A DNA stretch of 64,000 nt, taken from the NCBI GenBank assembly GCA_024734555.1, contig JANPWX010000614.1, forward strand, positions 340,649-404,648. Direction: 5' to 3'. The position numbers and the translations under genes are program-made. The stretch comes from Trochalopteron elliotii. Lineage: Eukaryota; Chordata; Aves; Passeriformes; Leiothrichidae. Each line of letters starts with the position of its first letter. The stretch's first letter is position 1. The notes under the pieces are model-generated. The model was given only the letters and a program-made list of their open reading frames with translations. It ran no database searches and was not told the DNA's origin. Positions 57,101 through 63,420 of this stretch are shown one piece after another.

Positions 57101-59277
57101 GGGAAAACACAAGAAAAAACCCCTTTTTTTTCTTCATTGGCTGACTTGGGAACCAGCAAAATCAGAATCTTCTGTGAATATTTAATCCTGAATATTCAAT
57201 AGCTACTTTCTCACTTCACTATATAAAAGGGCAACCAGCTCATCAAGAAATAGAGTATCACGTTCCCAGCACAGTCAATTTGACAAAATTTTAAGGCATT
57301 AATAAAACCAGAAAAAGATAGATTAGCATGGGTTTCCTGTGAGCACTGCTCTGCACTCACTATGGATGAATATGTTGTAGCTGGAATTTGTTTTTCAACA
57401 TCTAGGCTTTATTCCTGAGTCTGCCATAAAATTTGTGCATGGACAGGAGCAAAAGAATTCAAGTTGTCTATACCTCAATTATTCCATGCATGAAATAGCC
57501 TTAAACCTTCATCAGCACTCAGCATTCACTGAGATCCGATGCACTTTTGCTTAAAGAAAATTATAGAACAGCAATTCTCTAATTGTAAAAAAAGTTAAAC
57601 CACTAAGATTTGATTTTATTCTCTAACAGTTTTAATTTGTACCTAAGGAAAGGAAATTTCTCTCCCACACAACTCTCCCTTCCCCATGGATCTCCATTCC
57701 ATGCTCCTTTCCCATTACAAAGCTTCCGAGACTGTGTTCCATATCAAACCCATGTGTCATTTCAGCTACTCACTCCATCCCCAGTTGCAAGGCAGGTACC
57801 ACTGGTACTCCAGCTCAGGACTGTGATTTTGGTGCTGTGATCTGGAGGTACAGTGTGCTGCTCCTTGTCTTGTTTGTTCAGTATTAGAACTTCTCCTGTC
57901 TCCCATCCTGATGCCAGAATGGGTCTGGAAGGGTGCCAGGCAAGTAATGTGACCTGAAAGCTTCTCTCAACATGGGAATCAGGCACATGTTCTCCCTGCA
58001 AACAGAAATCAGTGAGTTCAGTCCAATGGAAACTCAGCAGTCAAACCTTCAGTTTCACTGAAGTCAAACCTTCACAGTTTCACCTTCAGCCCAGTCAATA
58101 TCAAGCTTTCTCTCCCACATAAAGGATGTAAGAAGGCTTTGAGCACATTTCAAGGTAAAAAGAAATTCCAGCTATTGAAAAAGAATAAAGCATATCACTA
58201 AGGACATAGAATAATCTAATGCTTCAACAGTCCTTGAAGGCAGATCCTCCTTTGGGCACAGTTCACAAGAATATTTCAGGCAAATCATTTAACCTCTCTA
58301 AGTATTTATTTTTCCATTTGTTAAACTTGGATGACAATTTTTCAGAATACACTTTAAAAAGTACACACTTTTAGGCTATTGTATTAACAGACATGTTTCA
58401 CTAAGTCTGCTTCTAGATACATTTAGTACCACTTCCCTAAAAATTATGCAAACCAAAGTCTTACACCAAGCTTTCATGTAGAAGTTAGAGGATGCAAAAG
58501 AAATATCTGTCTACAGGCAGAAAATCAGTTCACTCTTGAGGTGGCAGAATGAGTTGTTCAATTTCCATTTCTTAATATGTTCTATTCACTTAAGAGTTAA
58601 AAAGCAGCAGCAGCAGCATGTATTCTTTTACTTATAAGCCTGAAATTCTCAACTATGAGAAGCAAAAAGTGAATCGGTAACCATCACAAAAAAGACTTAT
58701 AGGCTGTAAACATCAAATTTCAAAGGAAAGATCAATTTAATTTATAAAGATCTTTTTAAAAAACATATAATGAGTGGCTGATGAATCTGCTGTGTTCTAG
58801 ATAGCGCAGGACATAGACAGTAATTAAAAATCAAAGATTTCAGGAGGATAAATAAGCCTGCAAAGATAGAGATTAAAAATGTGACGTCTTAAATTCGGAC
58901 AATGATAAAGGCTGCTGAGAGAAGCTGTGACTACTCACACATCTCTCACTTCTCTAGAAGTGTTTAAGGCCAAGTTGGATGGGGCTTGGAGCAGCCTAGT
59001 CTATGGAAGGTGTCCCTGTTCATGGAAGGTGATTGGGACAAGATGATCTTAAAGGTCCCTTCCAATCCACACCATCCTGCGATTCTGTGACTCTATATTG
59101 AGACCAAAAGCAAAGTTGCTGGTTTTTCACCTGTTCCAGGTAGATATCCACACAGCCCCCAGCTGCTGTGCTGATGGAAGCCACTGCCAGGAGTGGATGA
59201 AGTGGATGCCAGGCGATATGGGAAGGGGAGGCAACAGAATCAGGAACATCTGTTCGATGATCCACGTACACGGCCAT
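16749..59277 (-). CDS. IFT140: IFT140, intraflagellar transport protein 140 (N-terminal ~792 codons, 17 coding exons)
   Basis: IFT140 is a core subunit of the IFT-A complex, which drives retrograde transport in cilia and import of ciliary membrane proteins. The exons, in transcript order, are 59277-59131, 57995-57774, 47888-47767, 47081-46939, 41091-40916, 37122-37031, 35911-35805, 34627-34479, 30189-29986, 29627-29555, 28441-28350, 27565-27438, 25944-25827, 25401-25274, 21138-20991, 19287-19156 and 16945-16749. They total 2378 nt, all phases are compatible, and I see no internal stop. The predicted protein matches vertebrate IFT140 in order from the initiator to the [14 protein letters not shown] segment. 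It covers two WD40 propellers (about residues 1-700) and the start of the TPR-like solenoid. The human protein is about 1460 residues, so the C-terminal half lies off the left edge. Exon boundaries are inferred from splice consensus and phase, not from RNA. Confidence 0.97.
16946..19155. other. IFT140 intron 16
   Basis: Nothing beyond a TA microsatellite near 17234-17248 and an A run near 18107-18118. Confidence 0.5.
19156..19287 (-). CDS. IFT140: IFT140 coding exon 16
   Basis: The acceptor is AATTTTCCAG and the donor is GTGAGG. The exon is 132 nt (44 codons), phase 0 at both ends. It encodes [19 protein letters not shown] and [14 protein letters not shown], matching the end of the second propeller in the family. 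Confidence 0.96.
19612..19775 (-). mobile_element. CR1 LINE 3' fragment
   Basis: It opens with AGAATCACAGAGTGGTTTGG and GTTGGAAGGGGCC, the reverse complement of the CR1 3' terminus. It runs through the CCTGCCAGGGCAGGGACACC segment and is then truncated. Confidence 0.85.
20991..21138 (-). CDS. IFT140: IFT140 coding exon 15
   Basis: The acceptor is TCTCTTGGTAG. The exon is 148 nt. It encodes [14 protein letters not shown] and [15 protein letters not shown], a signature stretch of IFT140. The donor placed at GTATGG is weak but gives phase 0, as the next exon requires. Read-through would add a short tail and then a stop. Confidence 0.93.
21530..21832 (-). mobile_element. CR1 LINE 3' fragment
   Basis: It opens with ATGGAATCATTAAGACTGG and contains the CR1 stretches CCACTAAACCATGTCCC and CTGCTGTGGCCAGCTCGTTC in reverse orientation. 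It starts about 390 bp upstream of IFT140 exon 15 in the same intron. Confidence 0.78.
22985..24236 (+). mobile_element. Probable long retroviral LTR
   Basis: The layout matches a long avian ERV LTR: a U3-like GC-rich part, TATTTAAG (TATA-like) near 23207, an A run, and a 3' part with CTCATTATCCTCCTCTGACTC and an ATAACAAATACACTTTA tail. It is about 1.25 kb. The ends and target duplication are not resolved. The minus open frame 23017-23574 and the plus frame 23199-23480 fall in it and have biased composition. I recognise the pattern but cannot name the family with certainty. Confidence 0.55.
24431..25107 (+). mobile_element. Solo LTR, TGTCCT...AGGACA family
   Basis: The 677-bp element has perfect 6-bp inverted ends, TGTCCT and AGGACA. 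An AATAAA signal lies near 24971. Flanks CACAC and CATAC match at 4 of 5 positions, a likely 5-bp target duplication. It resembles the elements at 45204-45817 and 54821-55320. It lies in the IFT140 intron about 165 bp from exon 14 and is antisense to IFT140. Confidence 0.78.
25274..25401 (-). CDS. IFT140: IFT140 coding exon 14
   Basis: The acceptor is TTTCTTGTAG and the donor is GTAAGG. The exon is 128 nt and leaves two bases. It encodes [19 protein letters not shown] and then [12 protein letters not shown], the last blades of the second propeller. A solo LTR lies about 165 bp downstream in the next intron (24431-25107). Confidence 0.95.
25827..25944 (-). CDS. IFT140: IFT140 coding exon 13
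   Basis: The acceptor is TTCCCACAG and the donor is GTGAGG. The exon is 118 nt and ends in phase 0. It encodes [34 protein letters not shown] and ILVNR. The frame stays open into the intron, so phase with exon 14 was used to place the donor. Confidence 0.94.
27438..27565 (-). CDS. IFT140: IFT140 coding exon 12
   Basis: The acceptor is TTCTTCCCAG and the donor is GTATTA. The exon is 128 nt and leaves two bases of an arginine codon. It encodes [17 protein letters not shown] and [19 protein letters not shown], strongly conserved in IFT140. Confidence 0.95.
28350..28441 (-). CDS. IFT140: IFT140 coding exon 11
   Basis: The acceptor is TTGTTCCAG and the donor is GTAAGG. The exon is 92 nt and ends in phase 0. 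It encodes [19 protein letters not shown] and then YRIQVRTWQ, a WD40 strand pair of the second propeller. Confidence 0.94.
29371..29467 (+). mobile_element. CR1 LINE 3' end
   Basis: GGTTGGAATAAGGTGCGCTTT, then CCCTTCCAACCCAAATTGTTC and TGTGACTCTAT, is the CR1 3' terminus in plus orientation. It ends about 90 bp from IFT140 exon 10. Confidence 0.75.
29555..29627 (-). CDS. IFT140: IFT140 coding exon 10
   Basis: The acceptor is TTTTAG and the donor is GTAGGA. The exon is 73 nt, the shortest coding exon here. It encodes [15 protein letters not shown] and CSGDTFRSA. It was recognised from the WNGKQVA motif and phase compatibility with its neighbours. Confidence 0.93.
29986..30189 (-). CDS. IFT140: IFT140 coding exon 9
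   Basis: The acceptor is TATGTACAG and the donor is GTTAAT, a weaker but valid GT donor. The exon is 204 nt (68 codons), phase 0 at both ends. It encodes [27 protein letters not shown] and GVFATK of the second propeller. ERVL-like copy A begins about 200 bp upstream in the preceding intron (30388). Confidence 0.96.
30499..30720 (-). pseudogene. Reverse transcriptase thumb/connection fragment, copy A
   Basis: [20 protein letters not shown] and [11 protein letters not shown] are the conserved C-terminal RT segments and match copy B at 52145-52245. The frame is lost after that. Confidence 0.75.
30860..31066 (-). pseudogene. Reverse transcriptase palm fragment, copy A
   Basis: The frame holds [15 protein letters not shown] and the catalytic QYIDDIIMW motif, the YxDD box of reverse transcriptase. 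It is homologous to 51790-52010 of copy B. The reading frame is broken on both sides. Confidence 0.8.
31373..32076 (-). mobile_element. LTR nested in the RT of copy A, with 6-bp target duplication
   Basis: Comparison with copy B shows a clean 704-bp insertion in the RT. The hexamer GAGAGC (minus strand) sits on both sides, at 31367-31372 and 32077-32082. Read on minus, the element begins TGTTGGAG and carries AATAAA near 31510-31516. A 6-bp duplication suggests a class II (alpha/beta-like) element. The 3' terminus ends GAGA rather than CA, so it is eroded or the boundary is ambiguous in the GA run. Confidence 0.72.
32288..32494 (-). pseudogene. Retroviral protease fragment, copy A
   Basis: The minus frame contains a [18 protein letters not shown] flap part and [18 protein letters not shown], matching the protease region of copy B. 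It is an open fragment of 68 codons only; the active-site part upstream is not intact. Confidence 0.7.
32979..33340 (-). mobile_element. 5' LTR remnant of copy A with AT microsatellite
   Basis: On plus it starts TGTCCTGGTTTAAAAGACAT. The reverse complement matches LTRs at 53755-54508 and 55462-56413, including the AACTACACCAAAGGG and CTAGTAAAGAACTGTTATTC segments. Outside its 3' end lies a short spacer and then TGGTGACC, a candidate primer-binding site. Confidence 0.7.
33135..33163. repeat. (AT)n microsatellite
   Basis: 29 bp of uninterrupted AT dinucleotides inside the LTR remnant of copy A, replacing the position where related LTRs have TTATACATA. It probably grew from that short seed. Confidence 0.95.
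34479..34627 (-). CDS. IFT140: IFT140 coding exon 8
   Basis: The acceptor is GAATGCAG and the donor is GTAAGA. The exon is 149 nt and ends in phase 0. It encodes [16 protein letters not shown], a typical WD40 blade ending in MW, then [12 protein letters not shown] at the propeller boundary. Confidence 0.96.
34897..35290 (-). mobile_element. CR1 LINE 3' fragment
   Basis: CTGGAAGAGACCCCAAGGATC, CCAGTCCAGCTCCCAGCCC and CACAGGGCAGCCCCAGGAATC read on plus are reverse CR1. The fragment extends to about 35290 with GATGAACAAACCAAGTGACC. Confidence 0.82.
35805..35911 (-). CDS. IFT140: IFT140 coding exon 7
   Basis: The acceptor is GTGCCTTAG and the donor is GTGAGA. The exon is 107 nt. It completes the split arginine codon and encodes [14 protein letters not shown], then a glycine- and glutamate-rich stretch and [11 protein letters not shown]. 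The FWD motif is a WD40 strand of the first propeller. Confidence 0.93.
37031..37122 (-). CDS. IFT140: IFT140 coding exon 6
   Basis: The acceptor is GTTAACAG and the donor is GTAAGA. The exon is 92 nt, phase 0 in and two bases out. It encodes [18 protein letters not shown] and then [12 protein letters not shown]. It is too short to stand out as an open frame and was found from family order and phase. Confidence 0.93.
37620..38125 (-). mobile_element. Probable ERV LTR in minus orientation
   Basis: On minus there is a TATA-like GATAAAAGGGAG (plus 38050-38058), an internal run of repeated CTGCAGG-type motifs, and AATAAACCAGGACCC (plus 37738-37743 for the signal). That is LTR order. Ends and target duplication are not resolved. 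It abuts the gag remnant of copy C. Confidence 0.5.
38127..39709 (-). pseudogene. Decayed gag region of ERVL-like copy C
   Basis: Several minus frames (39563-39357, 39366-39097, 39134-38697, 38432-38127) form one broken gag-like stretch. It shares the EIIT-containing segment and the [11 protein letters not shown] segment with copy B gag (EIIT at about 49963, [11 protein letters not shown] near 50295). A glutamate-rich run lies in the middle. There are stops and frame changes between the pieces. Just after the LTR at 39710 lies TGGTGCCCAAGGTAAGGC on minus (39686-39703), a candidate primer-binding site resembling lysine-tRNA sites at about 14 of 18 positions. Confidence 0.65.
39710..40514 (-). 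mobile_element. LTR of ERVL-like copy C
   Basis: On minus it begins TGGTTTTGGGG and ends AAACCACCACA, about 805 bp, and is followed by the primer-binding candidate and gag remnant of copy C. This order makes it a 5' LTR in IFT140 sense orientation. The plus open frames 39931-40428 are shadows within it. Confidence 0.65.
40916..41091 (-). CDS. IFT140: IFT140 coding exon 5
   Basis: The acceptor is TGCTACAG and the donor is GTAAGA. The exon is 176 nt and ends in phase 0. It encodes [15 protein letters not shown] and [13 protein letters not shown], ending in EGEAEELMK. These match the WD40 blade positions of the family. Confidence 0.96.
41657..41890 (-). mobile_element. CR1 LINE 3' fragment
   Basis: It opens with ATCATAGAATCACAGAATC, the reverse complement of the CR1 terminal repeats, then AAGGTTGGAAAGACC. 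It runs to CCGGATGTCCAGTCTGCCC. It is the least eroded CR1 end in the window and lies next to a putative LTR at about 41.9 kb. Confidence 0.9.
41900..43069 (+). mobile_element. Putative LTR-like, GC-rich element
   Basis: The stretch 42000-42350 is unusually GC-rich, with SP1-like GGGCCGGGC and CCCCCGGGC. Further on, GTATAAGAACCCGGG near 42898 resembles a TATA box and AAAATAAAATTTG near 43030 a poly(A) signal. This order fits an LTR promoter, but neither ends nor a target duplication could be fixed, and a non-retroviral GC-rich promoter cannot be excluded. Confidence 0.35.
44090..44503 (+). mobile_element. LTR 3' part with a degraded primer-binding site
   Basis: GTTAATAAACCTGTC, then CCTATCTCACAGCAG and ACTCAAACCACTACA, form an R-U5 pattern on plus ending in CA. 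AATTGGCGAACGTGAAACC follows within about 12 bp and resembles a damaged lysine-type primer-binding site. The 5' boundary is uncertain. Its end resembles that of copy C's LTR. Confidence 0.5.
44755..45003 (-). mobile_element. LTR fragment, minus orientation
   Basis: Starting at TGTTACGATTTGGGAC, the reverse complement ends GTCCCAAATCGTAACA and has CAGTAAACTTTTGC, a variant poly(A)-signal region typical of avian LTRs. The other end is not seen and no target duplication was found. The plus open frame 44588-45004 is a shadow of it. Confidence 0.45.
45204..45817 (+). mobile_element. Solo LTR with perfect 5-bp target duplication
   Basis: The 614-bp element starts TGTCTTGGGG and ends CCGAGACA. GAGGC flanks it on both sides at 45199-45203 and 45818-45822. 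AATAAA lies near 45683. Its interior matches the element at 24431-25107 (GCTTTTAGCTAGC and AGCTGAGG segments). It is antisense to IFT140. Confidence 0.85.
46939..47081 (-). CDS. IFT140: IFT140 coding exon 4
   Basis: The acceptor is TCTCTGCAG and the donor is GTAAGA. The exon is 143 nt, completes the split GAG codon and leaves one base. It encodes [19 protein letters not shown] and then FNWKKAG, a conserved IFT140 segment between WD blades, followed by LSFFITLTD. Confidence 0.96.
47767..47888 (-). CDS. IFT140: IFT140 coding exon 3
   Basis: The acceptor is TTTTTTCTAG and the donor is GTGAGT. The exon is 122 nt, entering in phase 0 and leaving with two bases of a split codon (GA). It encodes [17 protein letters not shown] and then [11 protein letters not shown], the family segment after the first blades. 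It was found by translating minus-strand frames between exons 2 and 4. The longest open frame at this place is a shadow in another frame. Confidence 0.95.
47889..49719. other. IFT140 intron, no features recognised
   Basis: AT-rich intronic sequence without repeats that I recognise, between exon 3 and the left side of copy B. Confidence 0.45.
49774..50436 (+). pseudogene. Partial gag of copy B
   Basis: Two adjoining frames: 49774-49995, which contains the SK dipeptide run, and 49999-50436, which has [20 protein letters not shown] and [11 protein letters not shown] as in copy C. A stop separates them. The N-terminal part of gag is missing. Confidence 0.65.
49855..49920 (+). repeat. (AAGAGT)n hexanucleotide tandem repeat
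   Basis: Ten perfect AAGAGT units and one AAGAAT unit. In the gag frame it encodes alternating serine and lysine. Related copy C lacks the array but has KKKSKTKS at the same place, suggesting it grew from a short seed there. Confidence 0.95.
51050..51569 (+). pseudogene. Protease and start of RT, copy B
   Basis: The protease active-site region at about 51050-51075 reads LVNTSAQ where retropepsins have a DTG triad, so the catalytic aspartate is lost. A stop and frame change follow the flap region. The open frame 51069-51569 then carries [18 protein letters not shown] and the RT N-terminus ([13 protein letters not shown], PFNSPIWP). It ends at a premature stop. Confidence 0.8.
51575..52276 (+). 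pseudogene. Reverse transcriptase palm/thumb, copy B
   Basis: The frame has [14 protein letters not shown] and [15 protein letters not shown], the finger and palm motifs, then a TGA at 51776-51778. The same frame resumes with [15 protein letters not shown] and the catalytic [10 protein letters not shown] at about 51870-51900. Thumb motifs IPEYSQ and [11 protein letters not shown] follow. All key RT motifs are visible but broken by stops. Confidence 0.85.
52300..53000 (+). pseudogene. Degraded RNase H region, copy B
   Basis: Fragments [17 protein letters not shown] and LYTNS-stop mark the RNase H domain. The last motif normally has Asp where Asn is seen. Several stops occur, so it is inactive. 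Confidence 0.6.
53091..53755 (+). pseudogene. Integrase fragment, copy B
   Basis: A long uninterrupted frame carries the zinc-binding His and Cys motifs (HDASGH and CDTC) and the catalytic core: Asp in WQIDSI, Asp in ESDNG, and Glu in GKVERL. The spacing from the second Asp to Glu is 35 residues, the classical D,D(35)E pattern. The frame is cut three bases after the VER codons by the nested LTR that starts at 53755. The C-terminal integrase domain continues beyond that LTR. Confidence 0.85.
53755..54508 (+). mobile_element. Solo LTR nested in the integrase of copy B
   Basis: It starts TGTTGGGGG and ends CCAAGACA (754 bp), the same family as 55462-56413 and copy A's LTR. The pol frame continues on both sides: VER on the left, and ACCATGCAATGGCTTG, matching the rest of pol, on the right. 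Flanks ACGGT and ACCAT look like a decayed 5-bp duplication. Confidence 0.72.
54509..54820 (+). pseudogene. Pol C-terminal remnant, copy B
   Basis: Frames with [34 protein letters not shown] and [12 protein letters not shown] are pol C-terminal sequence lying between two nested LTRs. It shows that the two LTRs interrupt one older pol. Confidence 0.65.
54821..55320 (-). mobile_element. Solo LTR, TGTCCT...AGGACA family, nested in copy B
   Basis: The 500-bp element has TGTCCT and AGGACA ends and an interior matching the reverse complement of 24431-25107. Flanks ATACT (54816-54820) and ATACC (55321-55325) match at 4 of 5. AATAAA on minus lies near 54951-54956. It is in IFT140 sense orientation. 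Confidence 0.78.
55462..56413 (+). mobile_element. Terminal LTR of copy B
   Basis: It starts TGTTAGTATGGG and ends CAAACCTAGACA (952 bp). The GC-rich U3 (about 55980-56130) and the AACTACACCAAAGGGGAAATT and CTAGTAAAGAACTGTTATTCC segments match the nested LTR and copy A. It directly abuts a CR1 fragment at 56414. Confidence 0.72.
56414..56565 (-). mobile_element. CR1 LINE fragment
   Basis: CATTAAGTCCAATTTCTGGCC, then CCTGTGCCTGAGAGCATTG and CCTTTCCAGTGTCCAACCAC on plus are reverse CR1. Its 3' end has been removed, apparently by insertion of copy B's LTR. Confidence 0.7.
57774..57995 (-). CDS. IFT140: IFT140 coding exon 2
   Basis: The acceptor is TTTGCAG and the donor is GTGAGT. The exon is 222 nt (74 codons, residues about 50-123), phase 0 at both ends. 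It encodes WD40 blades including [19 protein letters not shown] and [18 protein letters not shown], which is highly diagnostic of IFT140. The intron that follows, 47889-57773, is the longest fully contained one (about 9.9 kb) and holds ERVL-like copy B. Confidence 0.96.
58951..59096 (+). mobile_element. CR1 LINE 3' end beside IFT140 exon 1
   Basis: GAAGTGTTTAAGGCCAAGTTG, GGAAGGTGTCCCTGTTCATGG and AAAGGTCCCTTCCAATCCAC with GATTCTGTGACTCTAT is the CR1 3' terminus on plus. It ends at about 59096; the IFT140 donor GT is at 59130-59129. Confidence 0.85.
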
Positions 59278-59303
59278 AACAGGAGCTGTCACAGACTGCA
59301 CAC
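59131..59303 (-). CDS. IFT140: IFT140 coding exon 1 with start codon
   Basis: The exon follows an acceptor (TTGTACAG) ending at 59304 and carries 26 nt of 5' UTR. The ATG is at 59277-59275, and the exon ends at 59131 before GTGAAA. Coding starts [13 protein letters not shown] and continues to VDIYLEQ, 49 codons in phase 0. This matches the family N-terminus and the first WD40 blade ([13 protein letters not shown]). Upstream in-frame methionines lie in the intron, so this ATG is preferred. A CR1 fragment ends 34 bp beyond the donor. Confidence 0.95.
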
Positions 59304-60024
59304 CTGTACAAGGAAAACAAACATCTCTATCAGGCATGCTTATGTAGACAATACATATATACTACATATATGCTGTATTATATTTAATTTATGTACCATA
59401 TATAATGATATGTAGGGTTAAGACATAGGGGGAAAATAAAACTACAGCATCATCTTGTTGCACATACTACACAGATATGAGAGAAGTCAGACTGGCATTT
59501 AAAAAAAAATGGCAAAACACTGAGCCTCGTACTCTAGATTCAGAGCGTGCACAGGCCAGTACCAGTCTCGCACCAGTGGCTTGTGCTGGCCTACTTTAAA
59601 GGACTCTGAAATAACTCAGAATTTACCAGAAAGTTACTTCCAATACTTCATATCCAAAGATGTTAATTAATGTACACACTGAACTCTTTTATGTTGTAAA
59701 GTTTTACGTCTGGGCTTTCAAAATAAGTTTCAACAGTTGTCACCACTCTGGAGCTTGTACTGTTGAAATCGCTCTATCTGCCATTTACATTGGAACTGTT
59801 ACCAATATTTGAATGAAAAAACTAAGTGTTAATGTTGTACAGAAAAGAGCATGAGAACAAAACCATTTTCAGTGTTGTGGATCAGAAATGGAGGGCATCA
59901 CTAATAATCTGTAATAATTTATACACAGAAATGGTCTTTGGGTTTTGTCATGGGATCCAGTCAGCTCAGTTTCAAAAGGCAAACAGCTGAAGCAAAACAC
60001 CACAAATTACTAGCAAATAATCAG

Positions 60025-60600
60025 AGTCAGAGTTCAGTGGGTCAACTGGTCCAACCTCCCTGCTCAAGCAGGGTCTTCCCAGAGCACAAGGCACAGGATT
60101 GTGTCCAGACAACTCTCGATATCTCCAATGAGGTAGACTTCACATCCTCTCTGGATGAAACTTACAGAGTTTTAGATTAAACTTCCTATGTTCCATTTTC
60201 TGCCCATTGCCTCTTGTGCTATTGCTGAGCCCCATGGAGCACAGACTGGTGCACTCTCCTGAGCTTTTTCCTGACAGACACTGACAGACAGGGATGAGGT
60301 CCCCTCTCAGCTGTCTCTCTGTCTCTTCTCATGGCTCAGTTCTCAGAACTGGACACAGTGCTCCAGATGTGCCTCACCAGGGCTGAACAGAGGGGCAGGA
60401 TCCCCTCCCTGACCCACTGACAACGCCTTTCCTCACATACCCCAGGATCCACCATCTTGGCCTCAGGGCACACGGCTGGTCAAGGACAGCTGGTGACCCC
60501 CAGGTCCTTCACCACAAGGCTGCTGTCTAACAGGGCATCCCCTAACCTGGACAGGGGCATGGGGTTATTCCTCCCCAGGTACAGAACTCTGCCAAGAACG
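60025..60600 (-). mobile_element. CR1 LINE fragment, longer
   Basis: The stretch CAGTGGGTCAACTGGTCCAACC, then TGCCTCTTGTGCTATTGCTG and CTGAACAGAGGGGCAGGATC, is reverse CR1 extending upstream of the usual 3' fragments to the CTTCACCACAAGGCTGCTG part. Confidence 0.78.
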
Positions 60601-62145
60601 GGTGAAAAACAAAACAAAACCCCCCCAAAAACAACAAACAAACATACACACAAAAAAGCCCCCAAGCATGAAACGTTTAAAAGACTCCTGTGACATTTAA
60701 GGGGAAGAGATGTTTTCTTCTGCACAGCTAAACTGAGTTCAGAACCTGCAGGCACACACATGCACAGCAGTGAGACTTGCCTAAGCCACCAGCATGTAAA
60801 ATGGGCATGAACAGACTCTTAAGGTCTCTTTTCTTTAAATCTTCTGACAGCACCTGAAATGACTAATTTGCTGGCCACTTAATTTAGAAAGTTGGGCAAC
60901 CCTGTTCAGCAAATTGGGTGTTCTGTATCTTGCCTCTGACACATACAAGGAACAACATCAACTACTGGATATGAGAGCAGACAAGAGCAGTCAGCCTAGG
61001 GACAAGCCACTTCATCTTTCAACAAGATTCACTCACCTTTACCTGCACAATCCTTCAAAATCCTCAGCATTCCCCAAGTGGCATTGAGTGGGTCTAGTTT
61101 TATTGCTACTCAAAAGGACCTCCAACAAACCATTCAAATAAAATCTGGAGTGTTTTTCATCTTGATTTCATGTATTTTAAAAGTTTTCTTACATCCCTAG
61201 TACTTTCCAGAGTTCTGTGCCCATACAGCTACTTTACTCCTTATTGGATATCTTTCATTTTTCCCTAAGAGAGGAAGGATTTAGTCCATTTTTCACCATA
61301 GATTTTATATGGGCTCAAAATTTGAAATAAAGAATTTCATTTCAGATTAAAATGAAAATATAAGATGCCTAAATGAAAACAAAACTACATTTCATATGAA
61401 ATAAGTTTTATCACACAAGCCATACAGCTGTAATATCTTCTCTGCAGCCACCATTTCCTACTTTTAAGTGTTCCTTGCATCTGTAGTCATAAATATTACT
61501 TATTATGATTCAGATATTTCAGTCCCTTTCAATAACAGAAATAAGTTTATCAAGCTTCTAAATTGCACTTCTTGTTCAGCTCACTAATTTAACTTGGAAT
61601 TAACAGAAGAAAATTTTTTCAACCAATACTGTGTATATTTAAAATGGTAGACTGGCACTTACAAGATTCAGTGATACTGTCACGTAAACTATGGACAACC
61701 CCAAACAAAATACTTGACACCATCACAATAACTACACTGAATTGTGCAGCAGACTGCTATATACAAATAAATAAATGGCTTGCACAAGTGGATTACTCAG
61801 TGGTGTAAAAATAATTAAACCAACATTCATTTTCTTGTTGTGATCTCGAGAATTCATTAGTCACTTGTTTACTGCTAGCTCATGTATTTACACTATAGCT
61901 TCAAAAAAGTCTTCAAAGAAAGAAAAAGAAAACCAAGTAATATTGTCTCTACAAACTATTCTGGCACTGTATGTTCTGTTTTCCCAAGGTTTAAAAAAAC
62001 CAGAATTTCTGAAAAAGTTAACTGTTTTGTGTTTTGGAATAGAGCATGACCAAGTCCCCATACCTGATCTCAATAATCAAATTAGATACATCCGACAGAC
62101 ACTTTTGGAACAACCCATAGGCAATTCTTAAAAATGGTTACACCT
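60601..62145. other. IFT140 intron 1, no features recognised
   Basis: An A-rich, CAAAACA-rich stretch near 60607-60660 and AT-rich unique sequence; nothing else supported. Confidence 0.45.
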
Positions 62146-62480
62146 CATGGAATCACAGCATGGTTTGGGATGGAAGGGCCCTTAAGCTCATCCCACTCCA
62201 CCCCTGCCAGGGGCAGGGATTCCTCTGTCCCAGGTTGCTCCAAATCCTGTTCAATCTGGACTTAGACACTTCCAGGGATAGGGCAGCCACAGCTTCTCTG
62301 GGCAACCTGTGCCAGGGCCTCAGCACCTTCACAATAAAATTTTTCTTCATTATGCCTAAACTAAACCTAACATGTGCCAGTTTAAACCATTAGCCCTTCA
62401 TCCTGTCAGTACAGGCCCTGGTTAAGAAGTCTCTCTCCATCTTTCTCATAAGCCCCCATTAAGTTCTTCTTAAGACACCT
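62146..62480 (-). mobile_element. CR1 LINE 3' fragment
   Basis: It opens ATGGAATCACAGCATGGTTTG and GGATGGAAGGGCCCTTAAG, the reverse CR1 terminus. It continues through CAGGTTGCTCCAAATCCTG and CAACCTGTGCCAGGGCCTC to about 62480. Confidence 0.88.
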
Positions 62481-62964
62481 TCCCTGTCCAACTATCCAGG
62501 AGCCACCCTGACAAGTCACTCTCACACCACCTGAGCTGGGACGGAGGGTCTGCGCAGCTACACCTGCACAGCCACATAGTCACACCAGGTTTCCTTACCA
62601 GCTCAACCATATGTTTCCCATAGCAGTCTCAGACGTCTGGATCATTACAATAATTTAATTTTGGTGCAATAAGAAAATTACAGCTCAAGCTGGTAACTTC
62701 AAGGAGGAACATCAAACAAAGGAACCCCTGGACTTTTATACCCTTTCAGTCTAAGGGTAGGAAAGTCTGGGGATTGTCAGCTGCTGCAGAGTTTCTCTGA
62801 GTGTCCCTCACCTGGCTCGGCCGCAGGTCCCCATGCCCTGTGTCTTGCAGAGTCAGCAGTTCACAGCCTCCTGCTCTGGCCACCCAAAGCTCAGCCTCCA
62901 ACCTGCACTGCAACTGCACCCTGAGCTACAGGCACTGGCACTGAATGGATTCCTAAAATACTAG

Positions 62965-63420
62965 AAGGCCACAATAAGGTGTTCACAAAGCCTTCTCTTC
63001 TCCAGGCTAAATACCCACAGCTCTCCAGCCTATCTCCAGAGCAGAGGGGCTGCAGACCTTGGAGCATCTCCGTGGCCTTCTCTGGACTCTCTCCACCAGC
63101 TCCACGTCCTTCCCATGCTGGAGTCCCAGAGCTGGAGGTACACCTGAAGGTCCCACCTGAGTGGAGCAGAGGGACAGAACTGCCCCCTTCTCTGCTGCCC
63201 ACGGTGTGGGGATGAGCCCAGGACGAGGGGACATCTAGGCTGCCAGTGTGCACTGCCAGGTCATTTCCAGTCTTTTATCCACCAGTACCCCAGGTCTTCT
63301 CAGGGCTGCTCTCAATCTGTTAATCCTTCAGACTATACTGGTAATGGAGATTGCCCCAGTCCGGTGCAGAATTTTACACAGGGCCTTGTTGAACTTGATG
63401 AGGTTCACAGAGATGAACAC
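62965..63420 (-). mobile_element. CR1 LINE fragment
   Basis: TTCTCTTCTCCAGGCTAAATA, CAGCTCTCCAGCCTATCTCC, TGGAGCATCTCCGTGGCC and GGCCTTGTTGAACTTGATG are characteristic internal CR1 segments in reverse orientation. Confidence 0.82.
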
